51,822 bases of DNA from contig JALHRP010000021.1 in the NCBI GenBank assembly GCA_022841365.1, positions 3,674 to 55,495 on the forward strand, given 5' to 3'. The stretch is from Chitinophagaceae bacterium (GTDB lineage Bacteria; Bacteroidota; Bacteroidia; Chitinophagales; Chitinophagaceae). Within the stretch, counting starts at the first letter, position 1, and every line of letters begins with the position of its first letter. Shown here one piece after another: positions 34,748 to 43,971 of the stretch. The translations under genes were made by a program, and so were the position numbers. The notes beneath the pieces were generated by a model, which was given only the letters and a program-made list of their open reading frames with translations, ran no database searches and had not been told where the DNA came from.

Positions 34748-35344
34748 TTGAAACCAGATTTTTCAAAATACCACGACGGACTGTTACCGGCCATCATCCA
34801 GGATTACAAAACCAGTAAAGTTTTGATGCTTGGTTTTATGAATGAAGAGGCATTTATTAAAACTGAAGAAACCGGTAAAGTAACGTTCTACAGCCGGAGT
34901 AAACAACGCTTATGGACCAAGGGTGAAGAGAGCGGTAACTTTTTAACCGTGAAACAGGTGTTGCTCGATTGCGACAAGGATACCTTGCTTATTAAAGCAG
35001 AGCCGGCAGGTCCTACCTGTCATACCGGAGCAGATACTTGCTGGAGCGAAAAAAATCACAGCGACGACTTTTTATCGTATTTAGAAGACATCATCGAACT
35101 GCGCAGAAAAAGCAGCGATGAAACGTCGTACGTACGACAGCTTTTTGCAAAAGGAATTAATAAAATTGCACAAAAAGTAGGAGAAGAGGCAACTGAAGTA
35201 ATTATTGAAGCGAAAGATAATAATGAGGAATTGTTTCTGGGTGAATCGGCCGATCTGCTGTTTCACTTTATCGTTTTGTTAAGAGCGAAAAATGTTTCTT
35301 TGCAGGACGTACTGTATGTTTTAAAACAACGTCATTCAAAATAA
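34748..35344 (+). CDS. hisIE: Phosphoribosyl-AMP cyclohydrolase / phosphoribosyl-ATP pyrophosphatase
   Basis: A 198-residue bifunctional histidine enzyme. The HisI part (about 1-105) has GPTCHTGADTCW with the zinc cysteines. The HisE part (about 110-198) has SYVRQLFAKGINKIAQKVGEEATEV, the PRA-PH helix with catalytic Glu residues. The start is TTG at 34748: no ATG is near, and the sequence KPDFSKYHDGLLPAIIQD fits the family's N-terminus exactly. It is one base before the TlpA-type gene. Confidence 0.93.
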   Translation: MKPDFSKYHDGLLPAIIQDYKTSKVLMLGFMNEEAFIKTEETGKVTFYSRSKQRLWTKGEESGNFLTVKQVLLDCDKDTLLIKAEPAGPTCHTGADTCWSEKNHSDDFLSYLEDIIELRRKSSDETSYVRQLFAKGINKIAQKVGEEATEVIIEAKDNNEELFLGESADLLFHFIVLLRAKNVSLQDVLYVLKQRHSK

Positions 35345-35345
35345 T

Positions 35346-36437
35346 ATGAAGAACCTGATCTTAATTTTATTCCTGAGCTGTACATCACTAGTACTGCAGG
35401 CCCAGCAGATGTATTCCATTAAAGGAACCATCAAAGGAGCCAAAGAAAATGCAAAGGTTACCTTGCGTTTCGATAACCAGGATAGTGAAATTCTTGGCGA
35501 AACAATCATCAAAAATCAACAGTTTGAACTGAAGGGAAATATTACAGAAGTAGCCATGCATGTACTTGCAGTTGAAGGCAGCGAACGCAACCTCGGTATT
35601 TTTCTCGACGGATCAAATGTTACAGTGAACGGACGGATTGATTCATTATCTGAGGCAACTGTAACCGGCTCTGCATCGCACCGTTCATTTGTTGAATTTC
35701 GTACGCTGTTTGATCCCTATTTTTCAAAGCTGGATGTATTGGGTAAACAATTAAGCAATCCCGCTATGCAGGCCAAACAGGATTCGCTGTATACCATTGC
35801 AAGAACCATCATCAGCGATTTAAATATAAAGGCCGATGATTTTATTGAACGAAATAAACAATCGGCAGTAACGCCACTCTTATTATTTATTCTCTATAAT
35901 TTCTTTCAGCAACCCGACGTACTGGATGAACGTTTTGTAAAGCTCACGGAGCAATCGCAAAAAAGTTATTACGGTAGAATGGTCAATACAATTGTAATGG
36001 ACAATCGTATTGGCAAAGTGGGTACTGAAGCAATTGATTTTGCACAGGCCGATACATCGGGCAGAATGGTAACACTCCAATCGTTTCGTGGTAAATATGT
36101 ACTGGTTGATTTTTGGGCAAGCTGGTGTGGCCCCTGCCGTATGGAAAATCCGAATCTTGTTTCAGCTTATAATAAATACAAGGATAAAAATTTTACGGTG
36201 CTGGGTGTTTCACTTGATCGTGATAAAAATGCATGGTTACAGGCCATTGCCAAAGATGGTTTGCAATGGACGCATGTAAGTGATCTTAAGTTTTGGGGAA
36301 ATGAAGCCGCCCGTTTGTATAAAATTTCTGCTATTCCGCAAAACTTTCTGGTAGGTCCTGATGGAATTATTGTTGGCCGCAACCTGCGTGGTGAAGAGTT
36401 GCAGATGAAGCTGGAAGAAATTTTCAAATCAAACTAA
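35346..36437 (+). CDS. DUF4369-TlpA disulfide reductase-like protein (copy 1)
   Basis: A 363-residue exported protein. Signal peptide to about LQAQQ, an N-terminal DUF4369 beta-domain (residues about 22-110), a helical middle and a C-terminal AhpC/TSA-thioredoxin domain. The active site is WCGPC (WASWCGPC, about residue 255), and the cis-proline is in SAIPQNF. Such proteins are common in Bacteroidota, with roles in periplasmic thiol redox chemistry. It starts one base after the HisIE stop, giving transcriptional coupling with histidine genes. Confidence 0.9.
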   Translation: MKNLILILFLSCTSLVLQAQQMYSIKGTIKGAKENAKVTLRFDNQDSEILGETIIKNQQFELKGNITEVAMHVLAVEGSERNLGIFLDGSNVTVNGRIDSLSEATVTGSASHRSFVEFRTLFDPYFSKLDVLGKQLSNPAMQAKQDSLYTIARTIISDLNIKADDFIERNKQSAVTPLLLFILYNFFQQPDVLDERFVKLTEQSQKSYYGRMVNTIVMDNRIGKVGTEAIDFAQADTSGRMVTLQSFRGKYVLVDFWASWCGPCRMENPNLVSAYNKYKDKNFTVLGVSLDRDKNAWLQAIAKDGLQWTHVSDLKFWGNEAARLYKISAIPQNFLVGPDGIIVGRNLRGEELQMKLEEIFKSN

Positions 36438-36439
36438 GC

Positions 36440-37570
36440 ATGTATAAAAATTGGTTGCTGTCAATTGCTTTACTGATCACTGTTGCATCAACAGCACAAC
36501 AAAACAAGTTTGTACTGAAAGGAACACTACCTGTTTCAGCAAAAAAATACAATGTATTGCTCAGCTGGAACAATGGTAACGATGGTGAAGAAGTAAAACT
36601 GATCAATGGTAAGTTTGAAATAAAAGGAACTGTTGAAGCACCGGTGCTTGCAACACTTACTGTAACAGAAGCTTTCCCAAAAGCTGGTAAAGGGTTTAAC
36701 CGTCTTGAGTTTGAACAGAACTCTCTTAATTTATTTTTAGATACCGGTACGATCACAGTTACAAGTAAAACCTTTTTATGGGATGCGGTAGTAAAAGGCT
36801 CGCCGGTAGTTTCTGATTATTCTGCCTATCAGCAACAGATCACTCCGCTCTCACGACTTGAAAGCAAGCTGGGCGAAGTATATGACGGATATTTAAAAGC
36901 CAAAAATCAAAAAATGGCTGTTGAGGTATTTGAATATTACAAAGGCATTCTTCATTTATATTATTTAGAGCAGATGCAGTTTGTGAAAAGTCATCCATCT
37001 TCACCGGTATCTTTTTATTTAGCGCAGGAAGCTTTAGGAAATGAAATGGATGCTGCCAAAGCAGATCCGATGTTTGCTTTGCTGTCTCCCGAACTGCAGA
37101 ATTCTGAAAAAGGAAAAGAATTAAAAGCGCAGATTGAAGTGGGTAAACGTACAATGGTAGGAGTAAAGGCAGTTGATTTTACACAGCCCGATGTAAATGG
37201 AAATCAAATAGCCCTTTCATCGTTCAAAGGCAAATATGTGTTGGTTGATTTTTGGGCAAGCTGGTGCGGACCTTGCCGTGCCGAAAGTCCGAATCTTGTA
37301 AAAGCGTATAACACTTACAAGAATAAAAACTTTGAAATATTCGGTGTATCTCTTGATGAAAATAAAGACAGATGGCTGAAGGCTGTGAAAGATGATCAAT
37401 ATACCTGGCCACAGGTAAGTGAATTAAAAGGTTGGGCCAATCCGGTAGCAGAACTGTATGGCATTATTGGTATTCCGTTTAACATTTTAGTTGATCCCAA
37501 CGGAGTCATCATTGCTCGTAACTTAAGAGGAGAGGCGTTGGAGAAGAAGTTAGCGGAGATATTGAAATAA
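36440..37570 (+). CDS. DUF4369-TlpA disulfide reductase-like protein (copy 2)
   Basis: A 376-residue exported paralogue of the preceding gene, two bases after it. It has the same order: signal peptide (STAQQ), DUF4369-like domain, helical middle and thioredoxin domain with WASWCGPC near residue 268 and IGIPFNI. The last 140 residues of the two copies are nearly alike, whereas their N-terminal domains differ, suggesting the copies receive different partners. The gene ends before a terminator flanked by inverted repeats. Confidence 0.9.
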   Translation: MYKNWLLSIALLITVASTAQQNKFVLKGTLPVSAKKYNVLLSWNNGNDGEEVKLINGKFEIKGTVEAPVLATLTVTEAFPKAGKGFNRLEFEQNSLNLFLDTGTITVTSKTFLWDAVVKGSPVVSDYSAYQQQITPLSRLESKLGEVYDGYLKAKNQKMAVEVFEYYKGILHLYYLEQMQFVKSHPSSPVSFYLAQEALGNEMDAAKADPMFALLSPELQNSEKGKELKAQIEVGKRTMVGVKAVDFTQPDVNGNQIALSSFKGKYVLVDFWASWCGPCRAESPNLVKAYNTYKNKNFEIFGVSLDENKDRWLKAVKDDQYTWPQVSELKGWANPVAELYGIIGIPFNILVDPNGVIIARNLRGEALEKKLAEILK

Positions 37571-37574
37571 GAGA

Positions 37575-37674
37575 CAAGAAACAAGGTACAAGATTCAACA
37601 ATTAAGTATAAAGGAAAAGCCGATACTCGTTTTAAGAGCATCGGCTTTTCTTGTGTCTTGAACCTTGGTTCTTG
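37575..37674. repeat. Inverted repeat pair flanking a bidirectional terminator
   Basis: Left arm 37575-37593 (CAAGAAACAAGGTACAAGA) and right arm 37656-37674 are inverted copies agreeing at 17 of 19 bases. They surround the hairpin at 37615-37649. Confidence 0.65.
37615..37649. terminator. Bidirectional terminator between convergent genes
   Basis: AAAAGCCGAT (37615-37624) pairs with ATCGGCTTTT (37640-37649); one mismatch then CTC/GAG extend it. A-rich and T-rich ends serve either direction, between the TlpA copy 2 gene and the convergent GH20 gene. Confidence 0.8.
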
Positions 37675-37686
37675 TGCCTTGATCTT

Positions 37687-39360
37687 TTATTTCTTCACTT
37701 CAACCGTTGACTTTGGATCAAAATACGCCCTGCTGTAATTCACCTTCAGCAGATCATATCGTTTAAACTGAACGAGTAATCGTTTTTCAAAATCATCCCA
37801 ACTCCGGTTTTCTTTACTGCTCCACAACACTTCACTTAATGCAGCCATACGTGGAAAGATCATGTATTCAATCTTGCTTGTATTGTTCATGTATTCGGTC
37901 CACACGTTGGCTTGTGCACCTCGTACAAATTTTGTTTGTGATTCGGGCAATTCTTTGGGCACCGGTTCGTAGCTGTACACTTTTTGGATGGTTGTAAAAC
38001 CACCAATGGTTACAGAATCTTCATTTGCTGCCTGTTTATGATCGAAGTACACATGGCTGCCGGGCGTCATAATTACATAATGATTTTCTTTTGCTGCCGC
38101 AATACCACCCGCTTCACCACGCCAGCTCATCACCTGTGCATTGGGTGCCAAACCACCTTCCAGTATTTCATCCCAGCCAATTAATATCTTGCCTTTACTG
38201 TTGAGATACTTTTCTATGCGCTGCACAAAATAACTCTGCAGTTCATGTTCATCTTTTAATTGCAGATCCTTCATTCTTTTCTGACAGGCAGGACATTGTT
38301 TCCAATGTGTCTTGGGGCATTCGTCGCCACCAATATGTACATACTTCGAAGGGAATAAAGCAATCACTTCATCTAACACATTTTCTAAAAAAGTAAAAGT
38401 GGTATCCTTGCCTGCACAAAACACATCATCAAACACGCCCCATGTTTCCTGTACAAATTTTACCCTTCCGTTTTGTGCTTCCTGTACTGTTTTCATGCTC
38501 ACCATGTTAATGGGAATAGCTGTTGTTCTGTTAGGAAAACAACTCAACCATGGATAAGCTGCAATGGCTGCACTGCTGTGACCCGGCATTTCAATTTCGG
38601 GGACAACTTCAATAAACCGGCTTTTGGCATACGCAACTACTTCTTTTATTTCTTCCTGTGTGTAATAACCTTCATGTGGTTTATTGTCGTTCCCTTTGCC
38701 GGGGTAACGACCAATAATAGTTCCATTCCGTTTGCTGCCAACCTCAGTGAGCAATGGATATTTTTTGATCTCCATGCGCCAGCCCTGATCTTCGGTTAAA
38801 TGCCAGTGAAAGGTATTGAGCTTATGTAATGCGAGGTAATCAATATACTTTTTGATGAATGCTACCGGTGCATAATGTCTTCCCACATCCAGGTGCATGC
38901 CACGATAATCAAAACGGGCACGATCAAAAATTTCCACAACAGGAATTTGTTTTGCAGCTGTTGAATTAACAGGTAATAACTGAATCAATGTTTGAATGCC
39001 GTGAAATGCAGACTCATCAAAGTTGGCATTGATCCTGATTCCTTTTTCAGTTACAGAAAGTTTATAAGCCAGTGCACCTCCAGTAGGCATGCGGATGGGA
39101 AACAAAACAATATCTGCTTTTTCTGTTTTTGGAATCAGCTCCACTTCAATATTATAATACTTCTTTAAATAATCTGTCAGATAAACAGTCAAAGCATTGT
39201 CAGCCTTATCTGAAAAATAATTGGCCAGAGTCAGCTTGTTCTTAAGTGTGTAAGAACCTTTGCCTGCTTTTGTTTCAAGCGGTTTGGGAATGATGTTGAT
39301 TTCCTGTGCATTTACAAATACAAAACTCAATAAAGCAGTAAGCCATAAAAGCAATCTCAT
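37687..39360 (-). CDS. GH20 beta-N-acetylhexosaminidase
   Basis: A 557-residue exported enzyme (signal cut after VNAQ) that would release N-acetylglucosamine or GalNAc from chitin or glycan ends by substrate-assisted catalysis. Residues about 20-145 form the N-terminal GH20b domain; the catalytic barrel follows. The catalytic pair Asp346-Glu347 is in HIGGDECPKTHW, preceded by HWHLTEDQGWRMEIKKYP and EIEMPGHS. Single-gene unit ending at a bidirectional terminator. Confidence 0.95.
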   Translation of the reverse strand: MRLLLWLTALLSFVFVNAQEINIIPKPLETKAGKGSYTLKNKLTLANYFSDKADNALTVYLTDYLKKYYNIEVELIPKTEKADIVLFPIRMPTGGALAYKLSVTEKGIRINANFDESAFHGIQTLIQLLPVNSTAAKQIPVVEIFDRARFDYRGMHLDVGRHYAPVAFIKKYIDYLALHKLNTFHWHLTEDQGWRMEIKKYPLLTEVGSKRNGTIIGRYPGKGNDNKPHEGYYTQEEIKEVVAYAKSRFIEVVPEIEMPGHSSAAIAAYPWLSCFPNRTTAIPINMVSMKTVQEAQNGRVKFVQETWGVFDDVFCAGKDTTFTFLENVLDEVIALFPSKYVHIGGDECPKTHWKQCPACQKRMKDLQLKDEHELQSYFVQRIEKYLNSKGKILIGWDEILEGGLAPNAQVMSWRGEAGGIAAAKENHYVIMTPGSHVYFDHKQAANEDSVTIGGFTTIQKVYSYEPVPKELPESQTKFVRGAQANVWTEYMNNTSKIEYMIFPRMAALSEVLWSSKENRSWDDFEKRLLVQFKRYDLLKVNYSRAYFDPKSTVEVKK

Positions 39361-39404
39361 AAAATATTCTTTAGATGTCTAAATGTACAACTTGAATCTT
39401 TTCT

Positions 39405-39508
39405 AACCGCAGAGAAAAAAGAACCTGCCTTTGCCGGCAGGCAGGTGCAAAGAAAAACGCAGAGGATTTTCTCTGCGTTAAACTCGGTATCTCTGTCTCT
39501 CTGCGGTT
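39405..39508. repeat. Composite palindromic repeat element
   Basis: Outer arms AACCGCAGAGA (39405-39415) and TCTCTGCGGTT (39498-39508) are perfect. An inner hairpin has AACGCAGAG (39456-39464) and CTCTGCGTT (39471-39479). A third GC-rich palindrome CCTGCC ... GGCAGG (39424-39445) lies between. It fills most of the gap between the GH20 gene and the S15 gene. Confidence 0.75.
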
Positions 39509-39514
39509 GGTATC

Positions 39515-41407
39515 TTACTTCAACACCGGTAATACAATATTCGACGCATTCTTAGCATCATGCCATATCTTAATGGTTGCTTTTTGATAATCGCTTTCAA
39601 CAGCTTCGTAAATATTTACAAACTTCTGCGGATTGCGGTCAACCAATGGAAACCAGCTGCTCTGAATCTGAATCATGATACGATGTCCTTTTTTAAATGT
39701 ATGCGCCACATCAGGCAATTCAAATTTTACTTTCTCAATTTTATTTGGAGTAAATGCTACCGGTACTTCAAAACTGTTTCTGAATTTGCCACGCATCACT
39801 TCACCACGCACCAGCATTTGATAATCGCCCATGGGATAACTGCCCACACCTTGTCTGCCAGCTGCCTGTCTGTCGCCGGGATAAGTAAAGTCACTGGGGA
39901 ATACATCAATCAACTTTACTACAAAATCAGCATCGGTTGTTGAGATGCTTGCAAGCAGATCGGCAATAACTGTTCCCGCAAGTGTTACATCATCTGTTAA
40001 TACTTCTGTTTGAAATGAAAGCACATCTGTCCGTCTGTTGGCAAAACGCTGATCATCGGTCATGTAAGCAACAGTACGGCTGAAGTGTACATCTTCTGTA
40101 TAAGGAACAGGTTTGGCCGGATCACTTACATATTCGCTGAAACCCTTTGTGTTAGTGGGTTTGCTCCAATCCAGTTTTCCATTTTGTTGTAAGTACATCG
40201 GTTTGTTCTCAACATTTGCAGCGGGCCATTGTGAAAAATTACGCCATTTATTTTCTCCGGTAAAGAACACCGTTGCTTCTGCTAAATCTGCCACATTTGC
40301 TTTTCCTTCGAGGTGGTGCATGAAGAACGGAATTTCAATTTCGTTCTGATACCAGGTAGAAGTGTTGCTGCCGAATTGTGCATTGCCCATCTTTGTTCCA
40401 TCGGTGCTTGCCCATTGTCCATGATACCAAGGACCCATTACAATACGGTTATTATTTTTTGCTTTCTTTTCAATGGCTTCATATGTACGCCATGCTCCGT
40501 AACAATCTTCGGCATCAAACAAACCACCAACAACCAATGTTGCCGTATTAGATGGGATGTTATTTACAAAGTTGCGAACGTTACGTGCCTGCCACCAACT
40601 ATCGTAGTTGGGATGTTTGTACATCTCTTGCCAAAATGCAATACTGTCGCCAATTAATTTCGCCAGATTTTTTGTGCTGCCTGCTTCTAAATAAAATTTA
40701 TACGCATCTCTTGTAGGGAATTGAAAACCGGGAGAGCCGACTGTTGTTGGTTTTGGTCTTGGTTTTCCAAAAGAGGAATAAAACGAAAATCCATCCATTT
40801 GAAAAAATGCACCATTGTGATGAAAGTCATCGCCCATAAACCAATCAGTAACTGGTGCCTGTGGGCTCACTGCTTTTAAACTCGGATGGTTGCTCAACGC
40901 TGCCATGGTAGAGTAGAAGCCGGGATAAGAAATGCCAAAGATGCCCACTTTGTTATTGTTGTTGGGTTGATTTTTTACCAACCAATCAATGGCATCGTAG
41001 GTATCGCTTGCCTCATCTATTTCTTTCTCTTTTTTATTTGGGTTGAACGGACGTACATCTTCAAACACACCTTCACTCATCCAGCGGCCACGTACATCCT
41101 GAATAACAATGATGTAGTTTCTGCGCATATAATAACGCCAATGATTGTTCCAGAACGTACGAAAATTTGCTTCTCCATAAGGTGCACAGGAGTAAGGTGT
41201 ACGGGTCATGAGAATAGGATGTGGTTCACTGTTATCTTTTGGCGCATAAACCGCAGTAAACAGTTTTACACCATCCCGCATGGTAATATAAATTTCCTTT
41301 TTGGTGTAGTTGTCTCTGATCCATGCCGAATCCTGCGGATTGGCTGTTTGTGCAAGAAGCACCGACAATAAAAAGAACGCTGCAATTGTACAGAAGAGTT
41401 TTCTCAT
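39515..41407 (-). CDS. CocE/NonD-family (S15-like) hydrolase
   Basis: A 630-residue exported alpha/beta-hydrolase (signal to about LLAQT) of the Xaa-Pro dipeptidyl peptidase/cocaine esterase group. The nucleophile is Ser160 in GISYPG. YVNVRDGVKL-type strand (ITMRDGVKLFTAVYAP) is at the start. A C-terminal jelly-roll domain (about 400-620, AHTFKKGHRIMIQIQSSWFP) is typical. Substrate could be a Pro-containing peptide, a beta-lactam or an ester; not decidable here. It is 6 bases after the repeat. Confidence 0.9.
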   Translation of the reverse strand: MRKLFCTIAAFFLLSVLLAQTANPQDSAWIRDNYTKKEIYITMRDGVKLFTAVYAPKDNSEPHPILMTRTPYSCAPYGEANFRTFWNNHWRYYMRRNYIIVIQDVRGRWMSEGVFEDVRPFNPNKKEKEIDEASDTYDAIDWLVKNQPNNNNKVGIFGISYPGFYSTMAALSNHPSLKAVSPQAPVTDWFMGDDFHHNGAFFQMDGFSFYSSFGKPRPKPTTVGSPGFQFPTRDAYKFYLEAGSTKNLAKLIGDSIAFWQEMYKHPNYDSWWQARNVRNFVNNIPSNTATLVVGGLFDAEDCYGAWRTYEAIEKKAKNNNRIVMGPWYHGQWASTDGTKMGNAQFGSNTSTWYQNEIEIPFFMHHLEGKANVADLAEATVFFTGENKWRNFSQWPAANVENKPMYLQQNGKLDWSKPTNTKGFSEYVSDPAKPVPYTEDVHFSRTVAYMTDDQRFANRRTDVLSFQTEVLTDDVTLAGTVIADLLASISTTDADFVVKLIDVFPSDFTYPGDRQAAGRQGVGSYPMGDYQMLVRGEVMRGKFRNSFEVPVAFTPNKIEKVKFELPDVAHTFKKGHRIMIQIQSSWFPLVDRNPQKFVNIYEAVESDYQKATIKIWHDAKNASNIVLPVLK

Positions 41408-41484
41408 GCAAATAATTTAAGAAGGGAAGTTATTGAATTTGAATGAAAGCTGATTAACCGGTTATATAAAAGCGCAAGGGCCTG

Positions 41485-42036
41485 TTAATACTGTTTCTCT
41501 GCAAGAACATGCCATTTATTATCTGTTAACTTCAGCAATGAAATGGTATTGGTGTGAAAACTTTCTTCAAAGGATTGGTTTGAAAAATGTTGCCATGCTT
41601 CATCAAAGTCGCCCGGTTTAATATCTCTGTTGGCAATGGTGATGTGTGGATGAAAAGGCCTTGTATCGGGTTTTATGGCTCGTCCCAATGCCTGTATAAA
41701 ATGATCTTCTACCTGTTTTCTTAAACTGTTTAATAAAGGATCATCATTTACCTTAATAAACAGTACTCTGTTACTGAAGTGAGAAAAACTCTGCAGTTGA
41801 ATTTCAACCGGAGGTAAATCTGTTTGAATACTTTCTACTGTTTCCAGTAATGTTTGTTCTGATAAACGATCGAACCAGAAAGGAGTCACCAATGTAATAT
41901 GCGCAGGTGATTTTAATGCAACGGTACAGCCAAACCGATCTCTCATCCATAATTTATGTTGTTCCACTTTTTGATCAATGGCAGTTGGACAAAGCAACGC
42001 AACATAATACATACAATATGGATCAACAGCAGGCAT
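41485..42036 (-). CDS. 2'-5' RNA ligase/cyclic phosphodiesterase-like (2H) protein
   Basis: A 183-residue 2H-phosphoesterase fold protein. The two HxT motifs that define it are present: HITL (about residue 46) and HITIA (about residue 131). These enzymes act on 2',3'-cyclic phosphates or 2'-5' linkages in RNA. It starts two bases after the stop of the Nramp-like gene, so it is the last gene of the pxp operon, with no obvious functional link. A second in-frame ATG eight codons in is possible. Confidence 0.85.
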   Translation of the reverse strand: MPAVDPYCMYYVALLCPTAIDQKVEQHKLWMRDRFGCTVALKSPAHITLVTPFWFDRLSEQTLLETVESIQTDLPPVEIQLQSFSHFSNRVLFIKVNDDPLLNSLRKQVEDHFIQALGRAIKPDTRPFHPHITIANRDIKPGDFDEAWQHFSNQSFEESFHTNTISLLKLTDNKWHVLAEKQY

Positions 42037-42038
42037 AT

Positions 42039-43238
42039 TTATAAAAATAATTTTGGGAGTTCATTAATCACAGTGATCACACTCATCCATAACATCAACA
42101 GTACAACCAGCCATCCGCTCCAGAGTAACCACCCGGGATGATGGTAATGATCAAGCTTTCGTTTCATCATGATCCATAACATTAATCCCAGAGAGAAAGG
42201 TAAGATAAAACCATTTAATGCCCCAACCAACACCAGAATAAGAATCGGTTTGCCAATGAATAAAAAGATTCCTGTAGAAATAATGATGAATGCAATGATT
42301 GTGAGCCGTTGCCAGCGGTCAAAAAAAGGATGCATTGTTTTTAAAAAAGTAACAGATGTAAATGCAGAACCAACAACAGAAGTGATGGCTGCACTCCACA
42401 ATACAATCCCAAATAATTTGTATCCTGTTACTCCCAGTACAGATTCAAAAACAGATGCAGTTGGATTGGCAGGGTTGAGTTGAAATCCTTTTGTAACTAC
42501 TCCCAGCACAGCAAGGAATAATAAAATACGCATGCATGCTGTTAAGATGATACCGTTTACAGCACTGCGTTCTACTTCTTTCATACTGAGGCTTGCTGTT
42601 TTATCTTCCAGCAAACGATGAGCTCCGGCAAACGTTATATATCCGCCCACAGTGCCCCCTACCAATGTTACAATGGATGTAAAATTGATGGTTGATGGCA
42701 GAAATGTACGGTGAATGACTTCTCCCAACGGCGGTTGTGCAAAGATGACAACATAAAGCATGAGCACCAGCATTAAAATCCCAAGCAGCTTTACAAACAG
42801 GTCCATTGCTTTTGAAATATCTTTCGACAGAAAAATAATAATTGCAATAACAGCACTGATCATACTGCCTGTTTCAACACTTACAGGGAATAAAATATTT
42901 AAACCTAATCCTGCGCCTGAAATATTACCAATGTTAAATGCAAGTCCGCCCAGACAAATTAAAACAGTTAATACATGACCGCTGCCGGGCAACACTTCGT
43001 TAGCCAATTCTGATCCACGTTTTTTGTTGGCGGTGAGTATTTGCCAGATGTTGAGTTGTGCAACAATATCAATGAGCACTGAAACAAGTATTACAAAACC
43101 CATGCTGGCAAGAAGCTGCTGGGTAAACACAGTGGTTTGTGTTAAGAAGCCCGGGCCAATAGCAGAAGTGGCCATGAGGAATGCTGCGCCGGCGCCTTTG
43201 CCACCTAATAATCTTAAGTTAGTTTGTTTTGATGTCAA
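42039..43238 (-). CDS. Nramp-like transporter (YcsG type) of the 5-oxoprolinase operon
   Basis: A 399-residue membrane protein of the Nramp superfamily with about 11 helices. In Bacillus the homologue YcsG is also next to the pxp genes. The metal-binding DPGN of helix 1 in true Nramps is SAIGPGF here, and the helix 6 MPH is TFAGAHR, so divalent metal transport is doubtful and pyroglutamate or a related anion is a reasonable guess. The only start codon in frame is TTG at 43238, which overlaps the pxpA end by 20 bases. Confidence 0.85.
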   Translation of the reverse strand: MTSKQTNLRLLGGKGAGAAFLMATSAIGPGFLTQTTVFTQQLLASMGFVILVSVLIDIVAQLNIWQILTANKKRGSELANEVLPGSGHVLTVLICLGGLAFNIGNISGAGLGLNILFPVSVETGSMISAVIAIIIFLSKDISKAMDLFVKLLGILMLVLMLYVVIFAQPPLGEVIHRTFLPSTINFTSIVTLVGGTVGGYITFAGAHRLLEDKTASLSMKEVERSAVNGIILTACMRILLFLAVLGVVTKGFQLNPANPTASVFESVLGVTGYKLFGIVLWSAAITSVVGSAFTSVTFLKTMHPFFDRWQRLTIIAFIIISTGIFLFIGKPILILVLVGALNGFILPFSLGLMLWIMMKRKLDHYHHPGWLLWSGWLVVLLMLWMSVITVINELPKLFL

Positions 43239-43956
43239 TGTGGTTTTGTTTTAATGCAACCGAAATTGCTTTTGCAAACTTCATTGCATGTGCGCCGTCG
43301 CCATGAATACAAATGGTATCTGCAATAAGCGGAATATGTTTTCCTGCAATGGAAGTGACCTTTTGCTGTTTGATCATTTGCAACACCTGCGCTGCCGCTT
43401 GCTGTTCATCATCAATTAATGCATTGGGTTGGGAGCGGGGAGTTAAACTGCCATCATCCTGATAAGTACGATCAGCGAAAACTTCACTGGCGGTCTTCAA
43501 TCCGATTTTTTCTGCTTCTGAAATGGAATAACTTCCGCTTAAACCAAATAAGATTAAAGAGCTGTCAAAATCTTTTACTGCTTTTGCAATGCCGGCGGCA
43601 ATGGATTTATCTTTTGCTGATTGATTATACATTGCGCCGTGTGGTTTTACATGATGCAGCTGACTGCCTTGTTCATGTGCAAGCCGTGAAAGGATGTGGA
43701 GTTGTTCAATAACAAGTTCATAGAGCTCTTCTGCTGATCGTTGCATTTCTTTTCTTCCGAAATTTTCTTTATCGGGCCAGGAAGGATGTGCACCAATGGC
43801 AACTCCATGTTCCAAACAATGTTGAATGGTTCGTTTCATCGTATAAACATCACCCGCATGAAAGCCACAGGCAATATTTGCAGAACTGATGAGTGGAATG
43901 ATCTGCTCATCCGTTTGCATGCCTTCACCTAAATCACAATTGAGATCAATTTGCAT
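43219..43956 (-). CDS. pxpA: 5-oxoprolinase subunit A (LamB/YcsF family)
   Basis: A 245-residue protein of the YcsF family, with the opening IDLNCDLGEGMQTD and ANIACGFHAGD. PxpABC together hydrolyse 5-oxoproline (pyroglutamate) to glutamate with ATP, recovering the damage product of glutamine and glutamate. It follows pxpC after a 136-base gap that holds a long inverted repeat. Length is normal. Confidence 0.93.
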   Translation of the reverse strand: MQIDLNCDLGEGMQTDEQIIPLISSANIACGFHAGDVYTMKRTIQHCLEHGVAIGAHPSWPDKENFGRKEMQRSAEELYELVIEQLHILSRLAHEQGSQLHHVKPHGAMYNQSAKDKSIAAGIAKAVKDFDSSLILFGLSGSYSISEAEKIGLKTASEVFADRTYQDDGSLTPRSQPNALIDDEQQAAAQVLQMIKQQKVTSIAGKHIPLIADTICIHGDGAHAMKFAKAISVALKQNHIDIKTN

Positions 43957-43971
43957 ATTTATTTTAAGTTT

